The translations under genes and the position numbers were made by a program. Below are positions 19,361-29,066 of a stretch of DNA of 31,313 nucleotides, piece after piece. The stretch lies in NCBI GenBank assembly GCA_049999725.1, contig JBNGIS010004061.1:1-31313 (forward strand). Reading direction: 5' to 3'. The DNA is from Haplomitrium mnioides. Taxonomy: Eukaryota > Marchantiophyta > Haplomitriopsida > Calobryales. Position 1 is the first letter of the stretch; each line of letters opens with the position of its first letter. The notes under the pieces were generated by a model, which saw only the letters and a program-made list of their open reading frames with translations, made no database searches and was not told the origin of the DNA.

Positions 19361-19708
19361 CTTGCCGTCATTGTAGGCCGCTTGCAAATCTTAGGTGAAG
19401 ATATCCTTTGGCTTCATCTCATTGAAGAAGAATCTCTTTGGCGATGCCTTGAAGAGTGTGATTGAATTCTCTGACTACACAAGCAACCCTATGTGGGCTC
19501 TGTCCCCCTCTCTGGTCATAGTAATTTGGACCAAAAAACCAATGTTGAAATTTTCACCTTCTTCATGAAAAAGGTAAAGGTGATGGTTGTTCAACAACAA
19601 ACTAGCCATTTGTAGGCTAGTTTTTTGTGGCTCAAGAGTCTTCAAGACATTGAAATACTAATAAGGCTTTGATTGAACGGGTTTGAGAGCATTGGCATGT
19701 GATGCCAT
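19361..19708 (-). pseudogene. ORF1 copy B, exon 1
   Basis: ATG at 19706-19708 starts MASHANALKPVQSKPY, then an in-frame TAG. Past that stop the frame continues with EEGENFNIGFLVQITMTREG and RAHIGLL, ending AAYNDGK directly before a GTAAGA donor (19360-19355). Copy C starts MSSHTDAPKPPQPKPHRY, confirming the start site. Confidence 0.65.
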
Positions 19709-20340
19709 TTTCTCTAAAGTGTAAAAGAGTGAAAATAAGGGGAAAACATTGTATGATGTTAAACTCACAAGGAACGGAAGGCAGAAAATGGCTAAATCAC
19801 AAAGAAAGGCAAAAAAAATCATGATAAGAAAACAAAAACTGAAAAGTGAACTCGCGATAATGGAAAGAAACTTTCTACTATCGCTTATAACATACCAAAA
19901 TTTCAAAAAACACACTTTACCCAAAAACAATGACTCATGGAGCTCTTGATATGTAGGTTCTCTTGGTGCAAAAGAAAGTTAATATATAGAACATTGCTTG
20001 TTTTCATATTTCCAATTTCTTTTTTTCATTTCCTTCACAAAAATTTTATTATTTTGTCATTTTTTGAATTTGTTTTCAAAAACACATCTTTTAGATATAC
20101 CAATAGGAATTAAGAATATTTGTTAAAGAACTTTCCTCAATTTTCTTGTTTTATTCATTCTTATTTTTCATTGGTTGGAGTGTTCAAATGCAAGAAGAGG
20201 TTAGAATTTCTGGATTCATGTTCGTAGAAAAGTGTTTCTTTTGGTCGACAGTTGGAGATAATTTCAAACCGATGTTTTGAGGAGGTAAGCATTGGAATAT
20301 CTAAAGCATCAAGTGTGAAAGAGAGTATCTTGGAAAAAAA
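19709..20340. promoter_or_regulatory. Divergent intergenic region of copy B
   Basis: 632 bp between the ORF1 ATG and the first ORF2 ATG (20341). It is homologous to 9063-9621. TATATAGA lies at 19983-19990 (plus). A donor-like GGAGGTAAGC at 20281-20290 follows a short open stretch from ATG 20188 (MQEEVRISGF), which could be the first ORF2 exon. The regulatory role is inferred from position and conservation. Confidence 0.45.
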
Positions 20341-20394
20341 ATGGCAGTTGTTGAATTAGATATATTAATATAAGAAGATTGAGCAAGTGAATCA

Positions 20395-20575
20395 TATACG
20401 TGTATAGGATCAAAGATTAAACCCTATGTGGGCATAGGGTCTAAGAGTGAACCCAACGCGTCCATAGGATCAAGGAGTGAACAACTTGCACACAAATGAT
20501 GAAGGAGGCAACTCAATGCGCATATAGGATCCAAAATTCAACCTTCTGCACATAGTGGATGTTTATTGCAAGTTA
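20395..20575. repeat. 30-bp tandem repeats at the ORF2 5' end, copy B
   Basis: Five to six units of about 30 bp, for example GGATCAAAGATTAAACCCTA followed by TGTGGGCATA. The TGCGCGCATA-like half resembles the ATGCnnGCAT half of the 24-bp ORF1 intron repeat. Confidence 0.8.
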
Positions 20576-20716
20576 AGTGATCAAAGTTTAATTTTTTTTA
20601 TGATTACTCTAATAGATCAACAGATAGACTTTCAAGTCAAAATTTCCAAATAGTTGTAGAGCTTTTTTCATCATAAAAAAAATGTCAACGACGATGTTCA
20701 AGATCCAAATATGTTT

Positions 20717-21385
20717 GTTTAAAACACAAAAAACATAGAATTGGATGATTGTTTCAATTTTGGAGATGATACGTTGTCACCAATAGCACCACTTAAACAA
20801 CGAGTGATTTCTAATCAAGTTGTACCTCTGAACAGTATTGGAAGATCATTTAGAAATCAATATCAATTGGAGGAACCTTTAGACAAAAATTTAGGAAATG
20901 ATTCAAGCAAAGAGTCTCACTCAATCAACTTTTCTATGGAGCTACTGCCAAGAGCACCGATTGTTTTACAAAAAAAATTTCTTTATGCTAGAGATATTGA
21001 TGAAGATTCTATTTTGGCATGGTCTAGTTCTCCCATATCTCAAGATGGTCTACATCAATCAAAAACTTATTTCCAAGAAACAAACAATGTTATTGATAAT
21101 GCCCAAGATCCTGAAGATAATGAATTATCTTTGATGTCTAGATTTTCTAAAAGACCAAATCTACTAGCAAGATACAAGAATTCTATGTCTGGGCCAAAAT
21201 CCAAATGGGTAAATACTTTACGTAAAAGTTCTTTTCCAAAAATCTATTATGATGAGAGCTTTGTGAAGAAAAAGCTTGATCCGATATCAATTTTGAAATT
21301 GAGGAGAATTTCTTATTGTCAAAATAATTTTTTATCGTTGTACAAGATAGAGCTTTTTTTTATTTTGAGAGAAACGTATTTTTAA
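20717..21385 (+). pseudogene. ORF2 copy B, N-terminal region (unique to this copy)
   Basis: A long open frame of about 220 codons with DDCFNFGDDTLSPIAPL, a low-complexity acidic middle and SGPKSKWVNTLRKSS, then FVKKKLDPISILKLRRI (shared with copy A from 13107). Copy A lost most of it to the foreign segment. No domain is recognised. It is acidic and Ser/Asn-rich, probably a disordered N-terminus. Stop at 21383-21385. Confidence 0.6.
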
Positions 21386-21900
21386 CAAAGCATAAAGAAT
21401 TGAGATATAACATTGTAGTGACCAACACCAAGAAAAGACTTTGATGTTGACAATAAGTTTACTCTTCCTGGCGGCATCGTTTTTTTGTAGGAGAGCCTTC
21501 AAATTAATTTTATCAATAGGAAATGATAGAGTCCAAAGGATTCAAAATCTCAAGAACGCAGATCCTAGAGCCATTTTAAGAAATAGAGAGTTATCTCCTA
21601 AAGGAGTATTTGTGCATGAATGAATGGATAGTTTCTTCTATAGACATTGTGAGAGAATGCCCACTCACAAAGTTTATAACTTTTCTAATAATTTTACAAA
21701 ATAAGAAGTTTATGATTACTACACAACTTATTTGAAAGAGAAAGATCTGAGTTGCATTCTTAGTTTTTTTGGTTCTACAAAACATAGGAGAACTCATTTT
21801 CCAAATGTTAAAATTCCAAAATACAATAGATTTTCTATTTGTGAAATACAAAAAGAAATAAAATCATTGTGATAAAAATCTGTCTTGGAGTCAGACAAAG
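21386..21900 (+). pseudogene. ORF2 copy B, Cys/helix region before the core
   Basis: It reads FCRRAFKLILSIGNDRVQRI (21483-21542), then in another frame from 21624 MDSFFYRHCERMPTHKVYNF, a stop, EVYDYYTTYLKEKD and THFPNVKIPKYNRFSICE. This CR-x-F ... ERMP ... FPNVKIP series is characteristic, as I recall, of DUF7869 proteins and probably includes DNA- or zinc-binding elements. Frameshift at about 21600-21624. The donor after 21900 is GAAATA, having lost the GT seen in copy A. Confidence 0.65.
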
Positions 21901-22339
21901 GAAATAAATTTCTTCTCTTTTGAAACCTACGGTTATTATGATGTTTTTTTATGAGACTCAAAGCTTTGTTCGAGAGATGTTATGCTTTCTCAACTTAGTG
22001 CAACAAGATATTGGCTATGTTAAGTTGTTTCACAAACAAGCTTTGAGTCAAATAAACTAGACTTGTTAGAACAGACTCTATGCTTGCATAGGGTTTGTTC
22101 CTTTTAGTTTGAATCCAAACCACGTCAATAGTCAAATAAAATGAGGAAGTTGTTCTCATTATTGGTTGTGACATAGGCTTACATTGAGTTTTGCTATTGT
22201 TGCTTTCAATCCAAAGCCTATTGGTAGATAAATAATATCAAGACTCATTTATGTTGTTTAGAAACCCTACAAGCAAATAGGTTTTGTTTTTGTTTGTTTT
22301 AGTTCCAATTGGGACAACTGTCAAAGCAAGCCAAGATAT

Positions 22340-22470
22340 TGATGTTAAAGTTTTTGATCCTATAAAGGACATATGATCAATTATTGTTTCTTTGAGTCCT
22401 CTACGCGCATAAGATCAATTCTTGTTTCTTTGGATACTATGTGCTCATAGAGCCCAAGCTAGCATTGAAA
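22340..22470. repeat. Palindrome-core repeats in ORF2 intron, copy B
   Basis: A block matching 14190-14330, with units TTTGAGTCCTCTACGCGCATA and TTTGGATACTATGTGCTCATA. It lies in the 21901-22766 intron. Confidence 0.6.
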
Positions 22471-22766
22471 TTGAAGTTCCAGTTTGTGGCAAAAAAAGCA
22501 CAAATCTTGTTTGTCTCCTCTCAAAACTTTTGAGCATTTTAAGTCAAAGACAAGCACTTATTGTGAATGTTATTCAGATTCTCCTATACCTAAATAGTCT
22601 AAACCACATTTTTAATCTTTTTTTAGTTTTCACCTTCTGTAATGCAAACATTTGTTAAAGTTGCTTTGAATATTTTTAGTGCCTCACGTTTTCTTTTGAA
22701 TTTTAAGACATCAAGACATGTTTTAATGAACTATTCATATATTTTTGGTGCTTTTTGTTGATGTAG

Positions 22767-23620
22767 TCAAATACAATTGCCAAGTGTTTCTTCATTGTGA
22801 CCAAAAAACGAAAGAAAGAACAAAACTTTCAAACCATCAAAGAAAATGTCATACTGATAGTCAAAAGTGCTTGCCGAATGTCATGGCGATGAACTTGATC
22901 AAAAGAAGCAACCATTGCACACTAGCCTTCATCACCAAAAAGAAATTATAAAGATTGTTTGGTGGGTGTGCATATTATTGGTGCCTTAATATTCAATCAT
23001 GCTTTTTCTTCAAAGGTACTCTTAACCTACGAAAACTTGAGAAGCGGCTCTAATTTGACAGATATGGTGCTTAATGGAATATTATGTGACTTTGAAGAGC
23101 CGTTGCCTTCCACTTTGTATCTTCAATTGGACAATATGACACAATTGAATAAGAATTCTATCTTATTTGGATATCTTAGTTGTCTTATTGCAAAGAATTT
23201 TTTCCGAAAAATCAAGTTAGGATTTCTTATTGTTGGCCATACTAGTGATCAAATTGATCAAATGCTCAACACATTCTCAAAACATTTGAAACTTGTTAAA
23301 GCTTTTACAATTATGAGTCTTAGCGAGGTACTACAGTTGTCTTACAATACTAAACCACAAGTAACTCTTTCGATGGAAACTTAAAATTTCAAATTGTTTT
23401 ATGCAACAACATTCCTCTATGGTTCAAATGATACATGATGCACCTTTAATCAACAATTCAAGTTCAAGTTGAGTGATTTGAAGGCAAAGATTTGAAGCAA
23501 ACAATTTTTAATAGATGAATTTTGGCTACATTTGGATGGTGTTTGTGAGCTCAGCTGTCTACCTAAAGTAGACAAAAGTTTTAAGATCAATGTTGATTCC
23601 TCTCAAGGCAAATTCTGAAA
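22767..23620 (+). pseudogene. ORF2 copy B, DDE/RNase H-like core exon
   Basis: Starts after the GATGTAG acceptor with KERTKLSNHQRKCHTDSQ. The DGMDQ motif is scrambled by indels (22880-22905). The frame then continues from 22959 for 141 codons: LVGVHIIGALIF, LPSTLYLQLDNMTQLNKN with the second Asp, and FLIVGHTSDQIDQML with the third acidic motif, then LVKAFTIMSLSEVLQLSY. A TAA at 23382-23384 breaks it, after which NFKLF and FWLHLDGVCEL continue the domain. The order (DGMDQ, LDN, GHTxxxID) fits a nuclease fold. Confidence 0.75.
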
Positions 23621-24430
23621 TTAAACTATCTTGAAAGGAAGAAAGAGAAGTTGACACAAAGAGAGTGTTCTTTGCAATAAGAGAAAACATAAGTGATAAC
23701 TTGTACAAATCCTTGAAAGAAAAAGACAAGGAATTGAAGTACAATTCACCTTTTTACCTTCACAACCAGCAAATACTTGCAGTTATTCTAAAAATGTTTG
23801 TCTAGGTTCTCAGCTTGATGCTCAACAGACAAAGGAAGATGTTCCAATAGAACATGTACTTTCTACAAGTCGAGGAATCTATGATGGAGCTCCTAGGTCG
23901 CGAGAAGAATTTGTTTCATATAACACCAGATATGGGCACAAATTTGGAAATCTATATAAAGTGAAAGCCAAAATATTTATTTGTGTCGCTACATCACTCG
24001 ATTCAAAGAGTAGACCATTTTGGATTGCCAAAGTCCCCAAAGTTTTTTCATTTGATAAGGAAAAACCTCCTAACACAAAACGATTACATGTTCAATAGTT
24101 TACTTGTGAGGTTCATGATGCATTTTATGGACAATACTTTCCAAAAAAATATAATTGCAACAAAAGGGAAATACAAATCATAGCTACATATTGATATACT
24201 TGATGTAACACAAATCATGATTTTGTCTTTTGATTTTCTTCTCACATAAAAAAACCAATTGAAGAAAACCACTCTAGCTACCATTAAACCAAATCTATTT
24301 GAGTACAAAAGATGAAAAGTAATCAATCATGACGTGTTTGAAAGAGATATTGACACGGAGGCAGACTGTATTAATCTTGATTCATCTTTTGAAGCTAAAG
24401 CAAAAGTTGATGTGAGTGACTAAAGTTATT
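23621..24430 (+). pseudogene. ORF2 copy B, C-terminal region
   Basis: Degenerate coding sequence recognised by alignment with copy 3 (26660-27570). The clearest part is SKSRPFWIAKVPKVFSFDKE, followed by a conserved stretch to about 24180 and an end near 24421 (GAGTGACTAA, shared with 27550). Many stops interrupt it. The W-x-AKV motif suggests a small chromatin-type barrel, which is speculative. Confidence 0.5.
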
Positions 24431-24890
24431 TAAGAACCGTATTTTTTATTGTGTACCTTTATTTTTATTGCAATTTATGTTTATTATTTTATAAAGTACT
24501 TGAGAATGTTATTCAAAAATTCTTTGAATTTACATGTAACCTTGAACCTTATAGTGTAAAACTTTCCAAGTTTGTTTTCATCTTCTATAAATGAAACTTA
24601 AACATTTAATCATAAATTTTATTTGGTTTGTGAAAAGTTTTTTGATTCATAATGTAATTATATTCTTTTATTTTTTATTGTTTTCTAAAAGAGTTTAATG
24701 TTTTGGTATTGCTAAAGCATCTGCCCAAATCAACTACTTAATCCTTTGCTTACAAAGATTTTGATGCAAAACTTGAAACCTTTTGTGCGATTGACTCTTT
24801 TGGAGAGCTTTGTACCACATTTACCACTAGATTTTGATTCAGAAAAACCTAATCATAAGCTAGCCTAGAGTTTGCTACACAAAACAAAAT
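24431..24890. other. ORF2 copy B 3' flank
   Basis: AT-rich and noncoding. It aligns with 27560-27785 up to about 24650. It includes ATAAATGAAACTTAAAC at 24586-24602, a possible polyadenylation context. No gene is seen. Confidence 0.5.
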
Positions 24891-24894
24891 CTTA

Positions 24895-25260
24895 AACACA
24901 TTTAGACTCCGATCTAGAAGCCTGAACCCTATGCACGCATAGACTTTGATGCAGAAGTCAAAACCTCATGCGGGCATAGACTCTACTACAAAACTTTAAT
25001 TCTTTGTTCAACAAAGTCTTTGTTGATGAGTGCTCAGATGTTGAGCTTGGATTCCTATGCACACATAGACTTTGGTGGTGTGGAAGTCCAAGCCTTCCAT
25101 ATGTACTAACTCTTATATGCAACCTTCAACCTTCTACATACAAAGACTACCGTGTAGAGACTAGATTCTACACCGCTCAAAGACTCTCTTGTAGAACTTG
25201 AAACCTTTTATTTAGTAGACTCTGGTCCAAAACTTGGAGATGCTGCCTATTTAGACTTTG
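24895..25260. repeat. Degenerate palindrome-core repeats beyond ORF2, copy B
   Basis: Eight or so units of roughly 35-45 bp, each with an ATGCAC/GCATAGACT core, for example CCTATGCACGCATAGACTTT (24928-24947), CTCATGCGGGCATAGACTCT (24966-24985) and CCTATGCACACATAGACTTT (25053-25072). The same core appears in the ORF1 introns, tying the outer flank to the unit. Confidence 0.65.
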
Positions 25261-25975
25261 AAGTAAATCTCTATAGCTACTAGCTTTTTTCATTATGAGT
25301 TATGAATCCTTTTTGTTTATGATTCTCTAAATTACAAAAGAATTTGAACTAATGAAACCTTCTAATATGTGCTTACTTTTACTTGTGCACACATGGATTT
25401 TCAACTACAAAAGAAAGCCTCTTTCTTACTTGAACTTGAAAATAGAGATCCAAAATCCATGCAATGTTTTTTTTTGTTGGTTATTATACCTTAGGATTCC
25501 AAACTCATTCCCCTGACTTCTAGTTTGTTTGGGTTTTTTACTCATGTTTTCTATTTTGTTTTCAAAAAATAAGTTTTTAAGAGTACTATATCTATGCACA
25601 CATAGAGTTTGTGCAACAAAACTTATTTTAAAATAACTTATTTTGACATATATTTCAATTTTTGGGTTTCAAAATGAAATCAATGAAAAATAGAAGTTTT
25701 TTGTGAAAACATACCATAATTTTTATACTTTTCGTCGATTTCAAGATTTCAAATATTTTCAAAAAACCAAGAATATGGTTTGATTTTGCATAATGAAATT
25801 GATTCTTGCTATATTATGCTTGCTAAAATGGCAAAAATGAAGTTCAAAAACTTAAGTGGTTTTTTTTTTCAAAAATAATCTAGTTTTCTCTATTTTTTTA
25901 GATTGAAAATTACATTTTTTTCAAAATAGGTTCATGTTTTGGGTAGTCTCTTTGTGGTTCAAAGTAATGGTTGTT
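25261..25975. other. AT-rich stretch, possible right end of element B
   Basis: No gene is seen. Poly-A and poly-T runs, and one isolated ATGCACACATAGAGTTT motif near 25594. It ends where ORF2 copy 3 begins. If the nesting model is right, its last bases are the right terminus of the inserted unit. Confidence 0.4.
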
Positions 25976-27570
25976 ACTAGCCATCACTACAAAAAAAACA
26001 TTGATAAAGATTGTTTGGTGGGTGTGCATGTTGTTAGTGCCTTCATATTCAATCATGCTCTTTCTTCAAGGGTCTTTTTAACCTACAAAAACCTTAGAAG
26101 CAACTTAAATTTGACAACTATGGTGCTCAATAGAGTATCATGTGATTTTTAAGGGCTAGTGCCTCCCATTGTGTATCTTTAGTTGAACAATACGACACGA
26201 AAGAATAAGAGTTCCATCTTATTTGGATATTTTAGTCTCCTTATTGCAAAGAATGTTTTCCAAAAAATCAAAGTGGGATGTCTTATAGTTGGCCATGCTC
26301 ACCATCAAATCGATCAAATGTTGGTAGATTCTTGAAATGTTTGACAATTAAAACTTTTACAATTACAAGTTTTACCGAAGTACTACAATTGTCTTATAAT
26401 CCTAGGCTAAAAGTAACTCTTTTGATGGAAACTTTGGATTTCAAATTGTTTCTGCAACAACTTCCCTCTCTGGTTCAAAGGATATATGATATTTCCTTCA
26501 ATCATCAACTCAAGTTCAAGTTGAGTGATTCGAAGTCAAAGATTTGGATTAAACAATTTTCAATAGATGGATTTTGGCTACCTCCGGATGGTATTTGTGA
26601 GCTCATTTGTCTACGTGAAGTGGACAGAAATTTTATATTCAATGCTGACTCCTCTCAAGACATATTCTGAAATCAAATGATTTCAAAAGGAAGAAAAAGA
26701 AGTTGACGCATAGAAAGTAGTCTTTGTAATAAGGGATAATATAAGTGATAACTAATACAAGTTCTTTACATATTCTCATATTCAATGGTAGAATGACTTT
26801 TTTTCTTGCCTAACAAGAGGTTGTTCCTTACATCTTTGAAAGAAAAAGTTGAGGACTCAAAGCATAGTTCACATTTCCACCTTCACAATGGACAAATACT
26901 TGTAATGATTCTCAAAATGTTTGTCTAGGTTCTCAGCTTGATGTTCAACAAACAAAGGAGGATTTTCCAATAGAACATATACTTTTTACATGTCAAGCAA
27001 TCTACGATAGGGCACATAAGATGCGAGAAAGGATTGTTTCACATAAAATACGAGCACAAATTCGGTAGGCTATATGAGGTGAAAGCCAAAATATTTATTT
27101 GTGTTGTTGCATTACTCGATCCAAAAGCAGACCGTTTGGGATTGCCAAAGTCCCCGAAGTTTTTTCATTTGATGAGAAAGAACCTCCCAACCCAAAATGA
27201 GAATGTGTTCAATAGCTTTCTTATGAGGTTGATCGTGCATTTTTTGGAAAATGTTTTCCAAAAAAATAGCACCAACAAAAGGAAAATCCAAATCCAAGTG
27301 ACATATTGATGTACTTGATGCAACACAAACTACGATTTTGTCTTTTGATTTTCTTCTCATACATATAAACCAATTGAAGAAAATTACTCTACCTACTATT
27401 AAATCAAATCAAATCTATTTGAGTACAAAGGACAGAAGTAAGCAATCGTCATGTGTTTGAAAGAGATTCAATCAATTTTATTAACATTGAGGAGATCCGT
27501 GTTAGTCTTGATTCATCTTCTAAAGCTGAATCCAAAGAAGTTGATACGAGTGACTAAAGTCATTGAGAAA
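25976..27570 (+). pseudogene. ORF2 copy 3: 3' part, probably the rest of copy A
   Basis: It starts mid-domain, at the ORF2 position where copy A stops. It reads KDCLVGVHVVSAFIF, then a core in which the LDN Asp has become Asn (LNN, 26186-26194) with a stop just before it, GHAHHQIDQM (26291-26320), and 130 open codons (26278-26670) in another frame including TLDFKLFLQQLPSL and FWLPPDGICEL. The C-terminal block near 27120-27250 matches copy B, with PFGIAKVPEVFSF in a shifted frame. The end, GAGTGACTAA, is at about 27548-27557. The catalytic Asp loss and stops make it non-functional. Confidence 0.65.
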
Positions 27571-27790
27571 CCCCATTGTTTATTCTATGTTTTTAGTTTA
27601 AATTGTAGTTTACATTAGTTATTTTATAAAACACCTAAGATTGTTATTAAGAAATTTCTTAAATTAACATGTCACCTTGAACTTTTTAGTGTAAAACTTT
27701 CCAAGTTTATTTTTATCTTTTGTGAATGAAACTGAAACATTTAATTATAAATTTCATTTGGTTTGGGAAAATATTTTAGATCCAAAATGT
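27570..27790. other. ORF2 3' flank joined to ORF1 copy C
   Basis: AT-rich 3' flank homologous to 24431-24650. At about 27785-27795 the homology switches abruptly to ORF1 exon 3 sequence on the opposite strand (homologous to about 16735), so a breakpoint lies here. Confidence 0.6.
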
Positions 27791-28094
27791 AGCCTTGATA
27801 ATTAGCCTCCCCGTAGACTTGATAAAATACCACGTTGAGTCTCTCGACATAAGACATTAAGTCTTTGTCTTGCTCTTCAGGCATTTTTTTGGTTAGAAGG
27901 GCAACAACTTCATTTTCCTGCCTTGCCATCCACTCTCTTGCTTTTTGGCAATGGAGTAGAAAAGCAAGAGGGTAGAATACAAGAGTCAGGGTCTGGTCTT
28001 CATTTGCAGAGGCTTCTTGGACTCCCAATTTCTTTTGCCATTTTGCAGCAACTGTCAATTTTTTGGCAAGTTGCTGGTTTGATTGTTTTGTCCC
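27790..28094 (-). pseudogene. ORF1 copy C, exon 3 (truncated)
   Basis: The best-preserved exon 3 reading frame: uninterrupted from the acceptor (TACAAG at 28100-28095) to the break, with NQQLAKKLTVAAKWQKKLG, LAFLLHCQKAREWMARQE and DLMSYVERLNVVFYQVYGEA. The last 20 or so codons of the open frame (to 27741) derive from the neighbouring ORF2 flank read backwards, not from ORF1. Confidence 0.65.
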
Positions 28095-28149
28095 CTTGTA
28101 CAAAGCATGGAGAAACAAGTTAGAGGAGAAAAAAACAAAGACCTTGACT

Positions 28150-28645
28150 TAAAATATGAACATTGTTACAAGTGTGTATGGACTCAAGTGTCATTACACG
28201 CATGGAATCAAGGTCCTTGCATGTATGGATTAAAGAGCCTATGCGCACATAGTTTCAAGATTCCTTGCAAGCATGGACTTGAGAGTTCATGCTCGCATGG
28301 ACTTGAGAGTTCTCGCTCGTATGGACTTGAGAGTTCATGCTCACATGGACTCTACAGTTCTATGCGCATATACTCTAAGGTATATGCTTGTATGGACTCT
28401 TGAGTCAATGTGTATATGGACTCTAAAGTCCAAGCTTGCTTGGACACTGAGTCTATACGTGTATAGACACTTGAGTCCATGCAAGTATGGATCTAGAGTT
28501 TGTGCACGTATGACTGTAGAGTCCATGGGAGTATGGACTCTCAAGTCTATGCTTGCATGGACTCTTGGGGCCATGTGTGCATGGACTTGAGAGTCTATAT
28601 GTGCTTGGACTTGAGAGTCTATATGCACTTGGACTTGAGAGTCTA
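28150..28645. repeat. 24-bp palindromic minisatellite, ORF1 copy C intron 2
   Basis: About 20 consecutive units at 23-24-bp spacing, such as GGACTTGAGAGTTCATGCTC repeated from 28266. Open frames at 28083-28403, 28273-28590 (plus) and 28341-28628 (minus) read as 8-residue peptide repeats because 24 is a multiple of three. They are not considered genes. Confidence 0.92.
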
Positions 28646-29061
28646 GTCTTTGAGGGACTTGAAAACCTTTAAAAACAATTTCAAAACAACTTTAGAAACA
28701 AAATTGAAAAACAAAAAAAAAACACTTTCCAACAATTTCTCAAAACTTGATCAAAATAATGACATCTTTGACTCGTTAGTGTGGATGGGATACTCCATCC
28801 TTGCTTCTTCCCACAACTTACAAAACACCTCGGAGAAAAAAGATTTTAGCATCACAGCCAAAACCTTATGTCTCTTCAGTTCACAAGATATTTCTTTCAT
28901 TGAAAGCTCTCCGGCTTCCACTTGTTTCAAAACAAAATTTTTTATTTCGTCAAGAAGACCTTGAAGGAACCTCCGTGGTGTCTACTTTATGTCTTCCATT
29001 CTTAAAGATCCTTTGGCCATTAGCTTTTGGCCCTTTATAGAAAAATGCTCTATTGTAGCTC

Positions 29062-29066
29062 CCAGA
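29062..29066. repeat. Solo LTR target-site duplication, left (CCAGA)
   Basis: Pairs with CTAGA at 29485-29489. Copy A has ATAGA at the uninterrupted site. Confidence 0.7.

Larger units (their letters stand above)
15702..19708 (-). pseudogene. ORF1 copy B, whole locus (best-preserved exon structure)
   Basis: Four exons with the clearest splice sites: exon 1 19361-19708 (donor GTAAGA), exon 2 17597 to about 19030 (donor GTAAGT), exon 3 16445-16999 (acceptor TACAAG), exon 4 15702-16325 (acceptor TTGAAG). The spliced product would be about 980 codons. Landmarks in order are an N-terminal soluble domain, a lysine-rich basic segment followed by a Ser/Pro-rich linker, a block with RYVYVGLTPLEAQIFMTY, a long Lys/Glu-rich probable coiled coil, the exon 3 block DLMSYVDGLNMAFYQV, and a C-terminal block with SEQDWILYFC plus an acidic tail. 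Stops and frameshifts (for example in exons 1 and 2) make it a pseudogene. There is no match to a family I know. ORF2 copy B diverges 0.6 kb upstream. Confidence 0.65.
20717..24430 (+). pseudogene. ORF2 copy B: DUF7869-type transposase-like gene, whole locus
   Basis: The most complete ORF2. Exon 20717-21900 encodes a variable N-terminus, then the Cys/helical region; an 866-bp intron follows; then exon 22767 to about 24430 encodes the catalytic-like core and tail. The core has LQLDN (D at 23130-23132) and GHTSDQID (H at 23238). The DGMDQ seen in copy A is degraded here near 22885-22900. The C-terminus has PFWIAKVPKVFSFDKEKPP (about 24010-24067), resembling the W-x-K-V segment often found at the end of these proteins. 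From memory such proteins are annotated as uncharacterised in animals, algae and non-flowering plants. Stops and frame changes interrupt it. A DDE nuclease role is inferred from the acidic motif pattern. Confidence 0.65.

Noticed and set aside
25985-25997. CACTACAAAAAAA, like the terminus of a CACTA transposon
   Set aside because: It lies inside the ORF2 core and aligns with ATCACCAAAAAG of copy B at 22931-22942, so it is coding sequence. No matching inverted end was found.
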